The translations under genes were made by a program, and so were the position numbers. DNA of 64,000 nt from Bacteroidales bacterium UBA4116 (GTDB lineage: Bacteria > Bacteroidota > Bacteroidia > Bacteroidales > Tannerellaceae): contig DFXE01000020.1 of the NCBI GenBank assembly GCA_002381645.1, positions 455,262-519,261 of the forward strand, given 5' to 3'. The notes beneath the pieces were generated by a model. The model was not told the origin of the DNA, did not search any database, and saw only the letters and a list, made by a program, of their open reading frames with translations. Numbering within the stretch: position 1 is the stretch's first letter; each line of letters opens with the position of its first letter. Below, piece by piece: positions 35,320-45,105 of this stretch.

Positions 35320-37167
35320 TCAAAAGCTTTGCATATCACACAACTTTTTATAATACCCATTTAATAAAAGGAGTTCGTCATGCCTTCCCCGTTCTACAAT
35401 TTCACCTTCATGCATAACACAAATTTCGTCGGCATTCCTGATTGTGGAAAGGCGGTGTGCTATAACAATAGTTGTCCGGTTCCTCATCAGGTTTTCAAGG
35501 GCTTCCTGAACTAAACGTTCCGATTCGGTATCCAATGCTGAAGTAGCTTCGTCCAATATCAATATAGGCGGATTTTTAAGTATAGCACGGGCAATACTGA
35601 TACGTTGGCGCTGCCCTCCCGAGAGCCGCCCCCCCCTATCACCAATATTGGTTTCATACCCGTTATCGGATGCCATTATAAAATCATGCGCATTAGCTAT
35701 ACGGGCAGCTTCTTCTACTTGTTGTTGTGTAGCATTATCCACCCCGAAAGATATATTATTAAAAAAAGTATCATTGAACAATATAGCTTCCTGATTTACA
35801 TTTCCCATCAACGACCGTAAATCATAAAGAGTGGCATCACGGATATCCGTATCATCTATTGTTATGCTTCCTTTGTTAACATCATAAAACCGCGGAAGTA
35901 AATCTACAAGAGTACTTTTACCCGAGCCGGACTGTCCTACCAAAGCGATGGTTTTACCTTTAGGGATAATAAGATTTATACCTTTAATAATCCATTCTTC
36001 TTTATATTTAAACCACACATCATTGTAAGTGATATGATTTTTAAGTCCAATCGGCTTTGCATGTACCGGATCCTTAATATTACTTTCCGCCATGAGTATT
36101 TTATCAATACGTTCCATTGAAGCCAGACCCTTTTGTATAGCGTATGAAGCCTTACTTAATTCTTTCGCCGGATTGATTATACTATAGAAGATAACCAGAT
36201 AATATATAAAGGTTGAAGCATCCATCGTTGTGTTTTCACTCAAAATGAGGCTTCCCCCATACCATAATACAATAGCTATAGTAGCAGTCCCTAAAAACTC
36301 ACTCATAGGATGAGCCATTTGCTGTCGTCTGTAAATACGATTGGTTGTCCGACGGAAAATATCGTTACTTTTTTCAAACCGGTCCTGAATTTTCTTTTCC
36401 GCATTAAAAGCTTTAATAATACGTAACCCGCTTAAAGTTTCCTCAATCTGGCTCATCAGATACCCCCATTGTTCCTGCCCTAATAAAGATTTCTTTTTCA
36501 ATGTTTTGCCCACTTTTCCCATTACATATCCTGCAATAGGAAGGAGTAAAAACACAAATAGGGTTAATTGCCAGCTTATAATAAGCATCCCTGCAAGATA
36601 AATAGCAATTAATATCGGATTCTTAAAGAGCATATCCAACGAGCTCATGATTGATGTTTCAATCTCGTTCACATCGCCTGATACCCTTGCTATAATATCA
36701 CCTTTACGCTCTTCGGAGAAAAAACCTAAAGGCAATTGCGTAATTTTCCGGTTGATCTGATTCCGTACATCCCTTACCACCCCGGTCCGTATTGGGATCA
36801 TAGTAAAAAAGGCCATATACATGGACGCCACTTTCAAGAAAGTCATAACAATCAGAAATACACCTAACATGATCAAAGCGAAAGAACCGCTATGGGTATC
36901 GATCATATTACTGATATACCAGAAAAAGTTATCCTTGATCAATGTTGGCAACTCTTTCCACCAATCCCAGTTGGTCAGTTCAAAATTCCATTCTGTATAA
37001 GTATATATTTGTTTGTTTGTTTCGAATAAAATGTTCAGAATCGGCACAATTAAAGCAAAAGAGAAAAGGTTGAGGAAAGCCGATAAGACATTAAATATAA
37101 CGTTGAGAACTAAATATTTCTTATAAGGGGGAACAAACCTCCTTAATATCCGAAAGAAATCTTTCAT
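35320..37167 (-). CDS. MsbA-like ABC exporter (lipid A/LPS precursor flippase type)
   Basis: The 615-residue half-transporter has six N-terminal transmembrane helices (residues about 20-330) fused to an ATPase domain with Walker A VGQSGSGKSTL, Q-loop NVNQEAILFND, signature RLSGGQRQRIS, Walker B PPILILDEATSALD and the H-loop Thr-Ile-Val-Ile-Ala-His. It is the usual homodimer type. The upstream neighbour on the same strand is a decayed family 9 glycosyltransferase gene, 49 bases away, which supports a role in lipooligosaccharide export, though general lipid or drug exporters look the same. Confidence 0.88.
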   Translation of the reverse strand: MKDFFRILRRFVPPYKKYLVLNVIFNVLSAFLNLFSFALIVPILNILFETNKQIYTYTEWNFELTNWDWWKELPTLIKDNFFWYISNMIDTHSGSFALIMLGVFLIVMTFLKVASMYMAFFTMIPIRTGVVRDVRNQINRKITQLPLGFFSEERKGDIIARVSGDVNEIETSIMSSLDMLFKNPILIAIYLAGMLIISWQLTLFVFLLLPIAGYVMGKVGKTLKKKSLLGQEQWGYLMSQIEETLSGLRIIKAFNAEKKIQDRFEKSNDIFRRTTNRIYRRQQMAHPMSEFLGTATIAIVLWYGGSLILSENTTMDASTFIYYLVIFYSIINPAKELSKASYAIQKGLASMERIDKILMAESNIKDPVHAKPIGLKNHITYNDVWFKYKEEWIIKGINLIIPKGKTIALVGQSGSGKSTLVDLLPRFYDVNKGSITIDDTDIRDATLYDLRSLMGNVNQEAILFNDTFFNNISFGVDNATQQQVEEAARIANAHDFIMASDNGYETNIGDRGGRLSGGQRQRISIARAILKNPPILILDEATSALDTESERLVQEALENLMRNRTTIVIAHRLSTIRNADEICVMHEGEIVERGRHDELLLLNGYYKKLCDMQSF

Positions 37168-37216
37168 GAAAACATACGCGTTGATTAGGACCGCAAGTTA
37201 GTCATATCTTACGGAT

Positions 37217-38270
37217 TTATGGTTCTTCGTATAATATTTTATTAATAGCTCCTATAATATCGTCTTCACCGCATATATTTATATCAATAGCAATACTACC
37301 ATTTCCATAAGGCTGATATGCTCGATATTCGTCACCGAAAACAATCCGATAGTTGGCGTCTGAGATGCACTTGCTAAATGCATCATACCACTATCAGCTC
37401 CCAAAAAAAGTTCAGTATTTGCAATCACAGCTGCTATTTCCCGGATATCCTTGCTATAATATGATACAGCCTCAGATTCTATCTGTGATATATTTTCTAA
37501 AGGTAAAACCTCAAGTATATTATAATCATTTTGATATTCCGACCTAAGCCGTTTATAAATATTGGCCCACCATGATTTATCGTAACATTTAATTCCGGTA
37601 GCAAAAGTGTAAATACTAATAGTTTTTTTGCTGTTATCAACAAGGGCATCTAATATAATTTTTCCATTCACAATCTCAGAGGTTTTTAACTTAATATTCA
37701 ATGGCAATACCGAGCCGTCTGATTGCTTATACCCTGAATATTGCATAACATACCAGAAGTTATATACTGGAAATTTTGCAATAAGGAAATAATCATGGTA
37801 ATTATCCTTCAGAATTTGATGAGTCACATTATATATTTTCAGTCTTGCCTTTGCCAAATGAGTGGACAGTCTACCAGATAAAAAACTACCGGCAACACTC
37901 AACACCATATCCTAATGATATTTTTTTAACGAATACCAAACAGCTATATACTTAAAGAGTTCTTTGAAAGGTTTTTTGGGCAATTTAATAATACGGTCAA
38001 TATTATTATAATTTTGAAAAATTATAAAAGATAATCCCCTTTTACAAAAAGGTCTATTTTACAATCTGGAAGTATCTGTTCTACTTCTTGTATTAAAAGA
38101 GTAATCATCAGTTGATTGCCTAATCTGTTATTCGGCCGGCTTATCAATATCCTTTTAAATTCAATACGTTCTTTTTTATTTATTTCGTTTACAAAACTAT
38201 GCCATATATGTTCAGTAAGTCTGTTCATAACAGACCTTCTCCATTGATTTACTTTGTCTTTTATACCCAT
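37217..38270 (-). pseudogene. Family 9 (heptosyltransferase-like) glycosyltransferase, multiply disrupted
   Basis: Three pieces in different frames together read as one GT9 protein. Piece 1 (38270 down to about 38025) gives MGIKDKVNQWRRSVMNRLTE and RILISRPNNRLGNQLMITLL. Piece 2 begins after a frameshift near 38022 (IFQNYNNIDRIIKLPKKPF), reaches an in-frame TAG at 37914-37912 and continues in the same frame with MVLSVAGSFLSGRLSTHLAK and TELFLGADSGMMHLASA. Piece 3 begins after another frameshift near 37315-37325 (AYQPYGNGSIAIDINICGED) and stops at 37217. Two frameshifts plus one nonsense codon make sequencing error an unlikely sole cause. The intact enzyme would have added heptose or a similar sugar to lipooligosaccharide core. 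Confidence 0.85.
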
Positions 38271-38328
38271 TCAGGGAAGATTTATTTATACAAATACAAA
38301 AGTATAAATAAATTCAGCAAAATGTTTT

Positions 38329-38757
38329 TTATTCTTTTGATTTCAACAAATCACGAATTTCCGATAACAACTTTATATCTTCCGGCGGTGCAACAGGTTC
38401 TGCAGGCTTCACTTCTTCTTTTTTCCTCAAGGATGTGATAAATTTCACAAGTAAAAAAATGGCGAAAGCAACAATAATAAAATCAAATGTGACTTGTAAA
38501 AAATTTCCATAATTAATCGTAACTGCAGGTGTAATCTCTTGTCCATTTTCAAAAACGGCATGTTTCAAGGTTATCTTTAAGTCTGTAAAGTTTACCCCTC
38601 CGATCAACAAGCCGATAGGAGGCATAATAATATCAGCAACAACAGAGGAAACAATTTTACCGAAAGCTCCACCGATAATTATACCGACCGCCATATCGAC
38701 AACATTCCCCCGCATGGCGAAGGCCTTAAACTCTTCTAAAAACTTTGCTTTTGCCAT
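38329..38757 (-). CDS. mscL: Large-conductance mechanosensitive channel MscL
   Basis: The 142-residue inner-membrane protein opens under high membrane tension to release solutes after osmotic downshock. It starts MAKAKFLEEFKAFAMRGN, then has the pore-lining helix DMAVGIIIGGAFGKIVSSVV, a periplasmic loop and the second transmembrane helix FDFIIVAFAIFLLVKF, with a charged C-terminal helix that ends in the cytoplasm. The open frame extends 44 codons further upstream, but the ATG at 38757 matches the family start exactly. It is divergent from the MFS transporter gene. Confidence 0.96.
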   Translation of the reverse strand: MAKAKFLEEFKAFAMRGNVVDMAVGIIIGGAFGKIVSSVVADIIMPPIGLLIGGVNFTDLKITLKHAVFENGQEITPAVTINYGNFLQVTFDFIIVAFAIFLLVKFITSLRKKEEVKPAEPVAPPEDIKLLSEIRDLLKSKE

Positions 38758-38806
38758 AATAATATGTGTTTTTTTATTAATAACCGCTAAAATAAACATT
38801 TGGTTG

Positions 38807-38814
38807 TATCTTTG
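38807..38814 (+). promoter_or_regulatory. Putative -7 promoter element for MFS transporter gene
   Basis: TATCTTTG matches TAnnTTTG and is followed by C. It lies 17 bases before the ATG, giving a very short leader. Confidence 0.5.
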
Positions 38815-38831
38815 CCACATTTTTAAAAAAG

Positions 38832-40037
38832 ATGAATCCAAATCCAACCCAGCAAATAAACGATACAACCTTTGGTATACTTGTATCATTAAGCATTATT
38901 CATTGTATGAATGATGCCTTACAATCAATCATATCGGCATCTTATCCACTTATTAAAGACGACCTGTTATTGAGTTTTGGTCAAATAGGACTTATTACTT
39001 TGGTTTATCAATCATCAGCATCCGTCTTTCAGCCTTTTGTAGGATTATATTTTGACAAACGCCCCTCCCCCTGGTCTCTACCTATTGGCATGAGTTTTAC
39101 ATTAGTGGGTCTGCTTTCTTTAGCCTATGTAACTACTTTCTATTGGGTGCTATGCTCCGTTTTTTTAGTTGGTATAGGTTCATCAACCTTACATCCTGAA
39201 GCTTCCAGACTAACATCGCTTGCTTCGGGGGGAAAACGCGGGCTCGCTCAATCTCTTTTTCAGGTAGGCGGTAATCTGGGGGGAGCATTAGGACCTTTAA
39301 TGATTGCTTTTCTTGTAGCTCCCTATGGTAGACAAAACATTGCTTACCTGTCAATCCTTGCATTCATAGCTATTATTGTTATGATGCCGGTTTCAAATTG
39401 GTATAAAAAAAGATTATCTTATTTAAAAGCAGGGACTATAAAAAACAGCATGGATAAAATATCACCGCTACCCATTAACAAAACCATATTTTCTATTGGA
39501 ATATTATTAGTATTAATTTTTTCCAAATATGTGTATATGGCCAGTTTATCGAGCTATTATACATTTTATCTGATAGATAAATTCCAGGTAAGTGTGCAGA
39601 CTTCGCAAATACTTTTATTTGTTTTCCTTATAGCTACTGCAATAGGAACAATGGTTGGCGGACCCATCGGTGATAAAATAGGCAGGAAATATGTAATATG
39701 GATTTCTATACTCGGCGCAGCACCTTTTGCTTTGCTAATGCCGCATATGAGTCTTTTATGGACGGTAATTATGAGTTTCTGCATAGGCCTTACTCTATCT
39801 TCTGCATTCCCTGCTATTTTAGTATATGCCCAGGAACTCCTTCCTTATAAATTAGGTTTAGTTTCCGGATTATTTTTCGGATTTGCATTTGGAATTAGTG
39901 GTATAGCATCTGCCGTACTGGGTAAAATTGCTGATATATATAGCATTGAAACTGTGTATAATTTAGTTGCATATATGCCATTATTAGGATTAATCACCTG
40001 GTTTCTACCTAATTTAAATAAAAAAAATAGCATTTAA
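38832..40037 (+). CDS. MFS transporter, Fsr-like (fosmidomycin-resistance family)
   Basis: The 401-residue protein has twelve predicted transmembrane helices. The Fsr-family signature is seen in the N-terminal half: LSIIHCMNDALQSIISASYP, then VYQSSASVFQPFVGLYFDKR, then GIGSSTLHPEASRLTS and FQVGGNLGGALGPL. The MFS loop motif recurs as GGPIGDKIGRKYV. Fsr-type proteins are inner-membrane proton-driven exporters named for fosmidomycin efflux; the natural substrate is unknown. Its stop overlaps the stop of the convergent acyltransferase gene by four bases. Confidence 0.88.
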   Translation: MNPNPTQQINDTTFGILVSLSIIHCMNDALQSIISASYPLIKDDLLLSFGQIGLITLVYQSSASVFQPFVGLYFDKRPSPWSLPIGMSFTLVGLLSLAYVTTFYWVLCSVFLVGIGSSTLHPEASRLTSLASGGKRGLAQSLFQVGGNLGGALGPLMIAFLVAPYGRQNIAYLSILAFIAIIVMMPVSNWYKKRLSYLKAGTIKNSMDKISPLPINKTIFSIGILLVLIFSKYVYMASLSSYYTFYLIDKFQVSVQTSQILLFVFLIATAIGTMVGGPIGDKIGRKYVIWISILGAAPFALLMPHMSLLWTVIMSFCIGLTLSSAFPAILVYAQELLPYKLGLVSGLFFGFAFGISGIASAVLGKIADIYSIETVYNLVAYMPLLGLITWFLPNLNKKNSI

Positions 40038-41131
40038 ACATTTGCAACTATAGATTCTGCTTTCTTTTTTCTGCCACCGGTAATTATATTCATAAAAGTG
40101 GGTATTAATTCCATTCCCAAGTAGAATAAACCCAGACATAAACCTGTTACGATAGCGGGAATAAGGAAAAATAAAAAGGTAAGAAATAGATCTGATTGGG
40201 GTTTAAATGTTTCAAATATATAATTTTTAATATTTTTCAGCATCCATGGCTCATGTATAGCAAATAAAAAAAAGCTTGCTGAAGACAATGATTTACTTAT
40301 ACTTATGTCTTTTTTTACTATAATCCACTTTGCTAAGTTAAAGAAAGAGATGATTCCCAATAATACATTTGTTTGATGAATTAGTGGTATGTACTTATAA
40401 AACATTTGAGTGTACAAATCAGCCATTGTAAATAACACAAAAAACACATAACTTATTTTTTTATACTTCTCAAATTCTTCTAATAAAATCTTGCGATGTA
40501 AGCTGAACCAAGCTCCTAAAGAAAAGAAAAAAACCGCATCCATTTTTAACCCTTGTCTACCGATGTAAGGTATTTGAATAACATATATCCAACAAAAGCA
40601 CAGTAGTATAAGACCAGGTATCTTAAGATATTTTACATACAAATAAACCAAGGGAGATAATAAACTGATAACGATTAAATCTCTTACGAACCAAAATTGA
40701 TAAGCTGCAGGAAAATACCATCCTCCAAACTCCACCAAATTCCAGAAAGCTCTTAAAACATTTACTAAATTGTATTCCAAATCAAAAAGAGAAAAACCCA
40801 AAAGACACGTTGCATTCCAATACAGATAAGGAATTAGCAAACTCTTAATCCTTTTTTTTATCTTTTGTTTATAAATATCCTCATTGAAATTTATCTTATA
40901 AAAGAAAAAATACCCCGAAATCATAAAAAAAAACGGGACTCGTAATCCTCCTATTATTTTAGCAAAAAATAAACTTGTAGTATAAAATATGGGATAATTT
41001 AAATTATTAACATTAATTGCCTCACCATCTATTTTTATTGTCGTACCATAATTATGCATGAATACAACACTTACAATCAACACAAATCGTAATAGATTTA
41101 TTATATTTGATTGTATATCTTCATTTGCCAT
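40034..41131 (-). CDS. Acyltransferase 3 family membrane protein
   Basis: The 365-residue protein has about ten transmembrane helices with the acyltransferase-3 start LLRFVLIVSVVFMHNYGT (the motif His is in FMH) and RVPFFFMISGYFFFYK. The family transfers acetyl or succinyl groups to sugars of LPS, exopolysaccharide or lipids. The ATG at 41131 (MANEDIQSN) is preferred to an upstream in-frame ATG at 41152, which lies in very AT-rich DNA. The gene is AT-rich relative to the lysS-pgi block, as is its ABC-F neighbour, which may indicate acquisition. Confidence 0.85.
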   Translation of the reverse strand: MANEDIQSNIINLLRFVLIVSVVFMHNYGTTIKIDGEAINVNNLNYPIFYTTSLFFAKIIGGLRVPFFFMISGYFFFYKINFNEDIYKQKIKKRIKSLLIPYLYWNATCLLGFSLFDLEYNLVNVLRAFWNLVEFGGWYFPAAYQFWFVRDLIVISLLSPLVYLYVKYLKIPGLILLCFCWIYVIQIPYIGRQGLKMDAVFFFSLGAWFSLHRKILLEEFEKYKKISYVFFVLFTMADLYTQMFYKYIPLIHQTNVLLGIISFFNLAKWIIVKKDISISKSLSSASFFLFAIHEPWMLKNIKNYIFETFKPQSDLFLTFLFFLIPAIVTGLCLGLFYLGMELIPTFMNIITGGRKKKAESIVANV

Positions 41132-41152
41132 AAATACAAAATAATTAGTCAA

Positions 41153-41449
41153 AAATTATTTTTTTAAAATAGCAAATTAAGATAAAAATATTCAAAAATA
41201 AAAATATTGCTTTATTTTTATAAAATCATAAAAATAATCAAGAAAATATATTATATAAATTATTATTATATGTTTAAATACAATATTATATATTTAAGCA
41301 TATAAAATGAATAAAATTGTTTTTTGTTTTAATAAAATTATACATTACTACATTTTCAATAAAATAGTATAATTGGAATAAATATGAATTATATTTTTTA
41401 TTTATACTAATTCGTAGTAAGGTTTATTATAATCAGTCTCGTTTATTCT
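41153..41449. other. 300-base extremely AT-rich intergenic region
   Basis: Almost entirely A and T with long runs of AAAAT/TATAA character. No open frame, no clear hairpin with a T-tail and no DnaA-box-like motif was seen. It lies between two leftward genes. Confidence 0.6.
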
Positions 41450-43039
41450 TTACATTGTAATATATTGTATTATATTTATTTGATTTAAAAAATAGGAATC
41501 ATGTGACACAACAAGTATACTACCTTGATAATTTTTAATAACACTCGTTAATATCTGGGTATTTTCGATATCAAGATTGTTAGTAGGTTCATCCAAGATA
41601 ATCATGTCAGGGGATTTATTACCAACTAATAAACAACAAAGCATCAATCGCATTTTTTCACCTCCGCTAAGGTTTTCGCATTTATTATTCCAAACATGAT
41701 GAGGGAAAAGAAAACGGTTTAATAATGTTTTTAACTCATGATCGGATAAATTCGATTTATTATATTTCTCTATCTGTTCCAATAAACTATACTCATTACA
41801 GATAAGAGAATATTCCTGATCTATATATATGTATTCAAAATCTGCATATGTAAGTTGACCGGTTACAGGAGTTAATTGTCCGGTTATCATTTTTACTAAT
41901 GTAGTTTTGCCTGAGCCATTTTTTCCCTGCAAAGATAAACGATCACCACTCCTGATTTTAAAAGAAACGGATTTATCCCATAATTTCTCCTTACCATAAC
42001 TGTAATTTATATCTATAGCCGTGACAAGTATTTTCCCGGTATGGAGGAAAGACGGATTTATATCCAATTTCATCAAACGATTATCAGGTATACTATTTTG
42101 GATCTTTTTGATATTTTCTTTTAGAATATTCATCTTATCACCATGTACTTCTTTTAGCTTTGCTGTGCTCTTTTCAGCTCTATCTTTCAATGTATTCATC
42201 ATAATGCGTGGAATCCCCTTTTTTTCACCTCGCTTTTTTCCTCTCATATCTTCCCGTTGTTTTCGTTCCGCTGTTTCACGGGCCAGTTTTTTTGCTGCGC
42301 GAAGTTCTTTATCTTTATCTTCCAAAGAAGCATGCAAAGCACTCAATTGTATTTCTTTTTGTTCTTTGTAAAAATCATAATTACCACCATAAGCAATTAT
42401 ACCTTTTGCAGATAATTCAAAAATAAAAGGTAATGTATTCAACAATGTTATATCATGACTGACAATTATAAAGGTAGAATGAGTAGAATCAATAAATGTA
42501 TAAAGCTTTTTCCTACTATACAAATCAAGATGATTAGTAGGCTCATCCATTAAGATGATTGAGGGTGAGTGAATTAATATGCCTGAAAGAAAAACTTTAG
42601 TTTTCTCTCCACCGCTTAAAGTATACATTAGTTGATCAAGTTGAATATGCTCAAGTCCCCACCAGAATAAAGCGCCAAGGCTTCTTTCCATAACAGTCCA
42701 GTCATCATTCAGAATAGAATAATTCTCTATCGATGGATCACCACTTTCAATAGCTTTAAGCGCTTCAATTTTATTCTCAACTCCTAAAGCAGATGCAACG
42801 GTCATATCATTATATTGACCGAAATGCTGGGGGACATAATACGGAATAGAAGTACAAACTATTTCTCCGGCAGAAGGAATAAGCTGGCTCCCAATAATAC
42901 GTAAAAGTGTGGACTTACCAGATCCGTTATTACCTACCAAACCTACTTTCTGGTTTTTATTTACAACCAAAGACACACCATCGAATAAAGTTTCTTTATC
43001 CGGATGTATATAACTAACATCGTTTAATGTAATACTCAT
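41450..43039 (-). CDS. ABC-F family ATPase (ribosome-associated type)
   Basis: The 529-residue soluble protein has two ABC ATPase domains and no membrane segments. Domain 1 has Walker A GNNGSGKST, signature LSGGEK and Walker B IILMDEPTNHLD; domain 2 has GKNGSGKTT, LSGGEKMRL and MIILDEPTNNLD. They are joined by a charged linker of about 90 residues (KKLARETAERKQREDMRGKK), the P-site tRNA interaction motif region. ABC-F proteins act on the ribosome as translation factors or as antibiotic-protection proteins. The ATG at 43039 (MSITLNDVSYIHPDK) is preferred to the in-frame ATG six codons upstream. A structured leader with a tiny uORF precedes it, suggesting inducible expression. Confidence 0.85.
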   Translation of the reverse strand: MSITLNDVSYIHPDKETLFDGVSLVVNKNQKVGLVGNNGSGKSTLLRIIGSQLIPSAGEIVCTSIPYYVPQHFGQYNDMTVASALGVENKIEALKAIESGDPSIENYSILNDDWTVMERSLGALFWWGLEHIQLDQLMYTLSGGEKTKVFLSGILIHSPSIILMDEPTNHLDLYSRKKLYTFIDSTHSTFIIVSHDITLLNTLPFIFELSAKGIIAYGGNYDFYKEQKEIQLSALHASLEDKDKELRAAKKLARETAERKQREDMRGKKRGEKKGIPRIMMNTLKDRAEKSTAKLKEVHGDKMNILKENIKKIQNSIPDNRLMKLDINPSFLHTGKILVTAIDINYSYGKEKLWDKSVSFKIRSGDRLSLQGKNGSGKTTLVKMITGQLTPVTGQLTYADFEYIYIDQEYSLICNEYSLLEQIEKYNKSNLSDHELKTLLNRFLFPHHVWNNKCENLSGGEKMRLMLCCLLVGNKSPDMIILDEPTNNLDIENTQILTSVIKNYQGSILVVSHDSYFLNQINIIQYITM

Positions 43040-43201
43040 AAAAAAAGGAAAAGGCATGTGCTTATGTTCAGCAATATGCAGGTTATCTAATAAATAAATG
43101 ATTGTTACGGCAGAGCGCCGGATAATGAAATGTTGGCTGAGCCAATTTTATTTACTTAGATATTCTCATTGGAGTAATTATGAAATTGAATTGCAAAGAT
43201 A
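43040..43201 (-). promoter_or_regulatory. Promoter and possible attenuator leader of the ABC-F gene
   Basis: On the minus strand TATCTTTG (43201-43194) matches the -7 consensus, giving a leader of about 150 bases. Within it a five-codon frame, ATG AGA ATA TCT AAG TAA (43169-43152), is followed by an inverted repeat TTGGCT/AGCCAA (43145-43133) and by a CGGC/GCCG hairpin (43120-43108). This order of promoter, tiny uORF, hairpins and then ABC-F gene resembles ribosome-mediated attenuation. No strong T-tract follows either hairpin. Confidence 0.4.
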
Positions 43202-43254
43202 GTAAATAATTCTTTACATATGTTTCGTATGAAAAAATGATTCGATATAATTTA

Positions 43255-43262
43255 TATCTTTG
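43255..43262 (+). promoter_or_regulatory. Putative -7 promoter element
   Basis: TATCTTTG lies 106 bases upstream of the protease-like/TPR gene. The predicted leader contains an 8 bp inverted repeat, TATGAAAC (43278-43285) with GTTTCATA (43336-43343). Confidence 0.45.
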
Positions 43263-43368
43263 TCTTTGTTCTGATAGTATGAAACGAGCCGGTAATAACT
43301 ATTTACACCGACGGCGATTGATAAACTTACTGCGAGTTTCATAACTACTTTTTTAAATATTTACTTAT

Positions 43369-45105
43369 ATGAAAAAGATGATGAAGAAAATAATTCTGCT
43401 TTTTTTTGCTTGTAACCTTTGCTTATCCGGATTTTCCCAGAATGCTCCGAAATGGATGGAGAAAATAAAAAAAGCTGTTATCATCATAACAACTTATGAT
43501 AAAGAAGACAGGAAGATAAATTCCACCAACGGTTTCTTTGTTAATGAAAACGGCGAGGCTTTATCTGGGTATGGCATTTTTAGCGGAGCATACAGGGCAA
43601 CCGTTACTGATAATGACGGAAATACTTATCCGATCGCTTCTATTATTGGTGCCGATGATTTATATGATGTCATCAAATTCAAAGTGAATGTTCCGAAAAA
43701 AGTTGTTTTCCTCCCTTTAGCCTCCGAACCGATGACTTCCGGAGTACCGGCCTATATCCTTCCCTATTCTACGGGAAAAACAACAAAGTTTAAGCAAGGT
43801 ACGATCAGTGAAGTAAGCAAATTAAAAGATCCTTATAGTTATTACAAGATAAGTTTTCCGCTGGAAGATGGATTTGAAAATGCACCTCTACTCCTATCTT
43901 CCGGCCAGGTATTCGGCCTTGCACAGGATGATGCTTCCGGTAAAAAAGAAAGTTCTTATGCCGTCTCCGCCGGATATGTTAACTCTTTACAGCAGTCTAC
44001 AGCAGATGTATTCAACAGTGTGTACACAAAAATAGGAATCCGGAAAGCTTGGCCTGGAGATATTGAACAAGCTTCCATTTCCTTATTCCTTGCTGCTAAT
44101 TCGCAGGATGCAAAAACATATCTGGAAACGATAAACGATTTTATTGCCACATTTCCGAATGCAGAAGACGGCTACCTCAGCAGAGCGTCACATTATGCTA
44201 ATAACCGCAAGGCATTATCCTCCGTTCCTGCCGATGAAGCGAATTACCTGAATATGGCTCTTGCTGATATACATAACGCTTCTAAATTTAGTAAAAACAA
44301 AGGTGATGTCTACTATAACCAGGCCAAACTCATTTACAACGTTGCAATTAACGACACAACAATTACAGATAATAACTGGACATTGGGCGCAGCGCTTGCC
44401 TCGATAGTAAAGGCCATTGACGAAGAAGATTTACCTGTTTACAGACAATTGGAAGGTGATATTTACTTTTATATGAGAGAATTTTCCCAAGCATATGCAT
44501 CTTATATGAAAGTTAACAACAGCAACCTCGCTTCGCCTTCTTCATATTATATAACAGCAAAAACACTCGAAAACATTTCCGGGGCACAAATCAGCGATAT
44601 CATACAAATGATAGATAGTGCAATCTCTAAAATGGGAGATCCAATGCCAGCTGAAGCCGCTCCCTATATCCTGGAACGAATCGAATATAAAAACCGGCTA
44701 TCCTTATTCAAAGAGGCATTGGCAGATTTCGATCTGTATTATACGTTGATGAACGGACAAGTAAACGATAGCTACTATTATTATCGTGAACAGGCAAAAT
44801 TCAGGTCGGGTGATATGGAAGGAGCGTTAGCCGATATACAGGAGGCTATAAAAAGGAACGGACAATCTCCCGATTATTTTGCGGAAGAAGCTGCTGTGTA
44901 TGTCCGTCAGCAAAAATATAACGATGCGTTGGCAAGCGTGCAAAAAGCATTGGAACTTGCGCCCGACTTTGGGGCATGCTACCGCTTGCAAGGCATATGC
45001 TATGTAAGATTAAATAAAAAAACAGAAGCTTGCGAATCATTCAATAAATCAAAAGAATTAAACGATCCGCTTGCCGACAGGTTAATTAAAGAACATTGTA
45101 AATAA
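43369..45105 (+). CDS. Exported trypsin-like (probably inactive) domain plus TPR protein
   Basis: The 578-residue protein has a signal peptide (residues 1-24, ending GFSQN). Residues about 25-215 resemble an HtrA-like serine protease: STNGFFVNENGEALSGYGIF corresponds to the region that normally holds the catalytic His, and IGADDLYDVIKFKV to the Asp strand. However the His position reads Gly, and the usual Gly-x-Ser-Gly-Gly is replaced by ENAPLLLSSGQVFGL, so catalysis is unlikely. From about residue 225 to the end lie TPR-like helical repeats, clearest at YYREQAKFRSGDMEGALADI and ALASVQKALELAPDFGACYR. It is followed without a gap by the lipocalin-like gene. It probably has a scaffold role in the envelope. 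Confidence 0.75.
   Translation: MKKMMKKIILLFFACNLCLSGFSQNAPKWMEKIKKAVIIITTYDKEDRKINSTNGFFVNENGEALSGYGIFSGAYRATVTDNDGNTYPIASIIGADDLYDVIKFKVNVPKKVVFLPLASEPMTSGVPAYILPYSTGKTTKFKQGTISEVSKLKDPYSYYKISFPLEDGFENAPLLLSSGQVFGLAQDDASGKKESSYAVSAGYVNSLQQSTADVFNSVYTKIGIRKAWPGDIEQASISLFLAANSQDAKTYLETINDFIATFPNAEDGYLSRASHYANNRKALSSVPADEANYLNMALADIHNASKFSKNKGDVYYNQAKLIYNVAINDTTITDNNWTLGAALASIVKAIDEEDLPVYRQLEGDIYFYMREFSQAYASYMKVNNSNLASPSSYYITAKTLENISGAQISDIIQMIDSAISKMGDPMPAEAAPYILERIEYKNRLSLFKEALADFDLYYTLMNGQVNDSYYYYREQAKFRSGDMEGALADIQEAIKRNGQSPDYFAEEAAVYVRQQKYNDALASVQKALELAPDFGACYRLQGICYVRLNKKTEACESFNKSKELNDPLADRLIKEHCK

Noticed and set aside
38758..38889. 44-codon N-terminal extension of mscL
   Set aside because: The family start MAKAKFLEEF is unmistakable, and the extension overlaps the divergent transporter gene and its promoter.
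41153..41449. Extremely AT-rich segment considered as a replication origin
   Set aside because: No DnaA-box-like repeats, iterons or origin-linked genes nearby; it is only AT-rich.
42021..42371. 116-codon frame opposite the ABC-F linker region
   Set aside because: A shadow of the charged linker of the ABC-F protein; low-complexity Phe/Ser/Leu translation without motifs.
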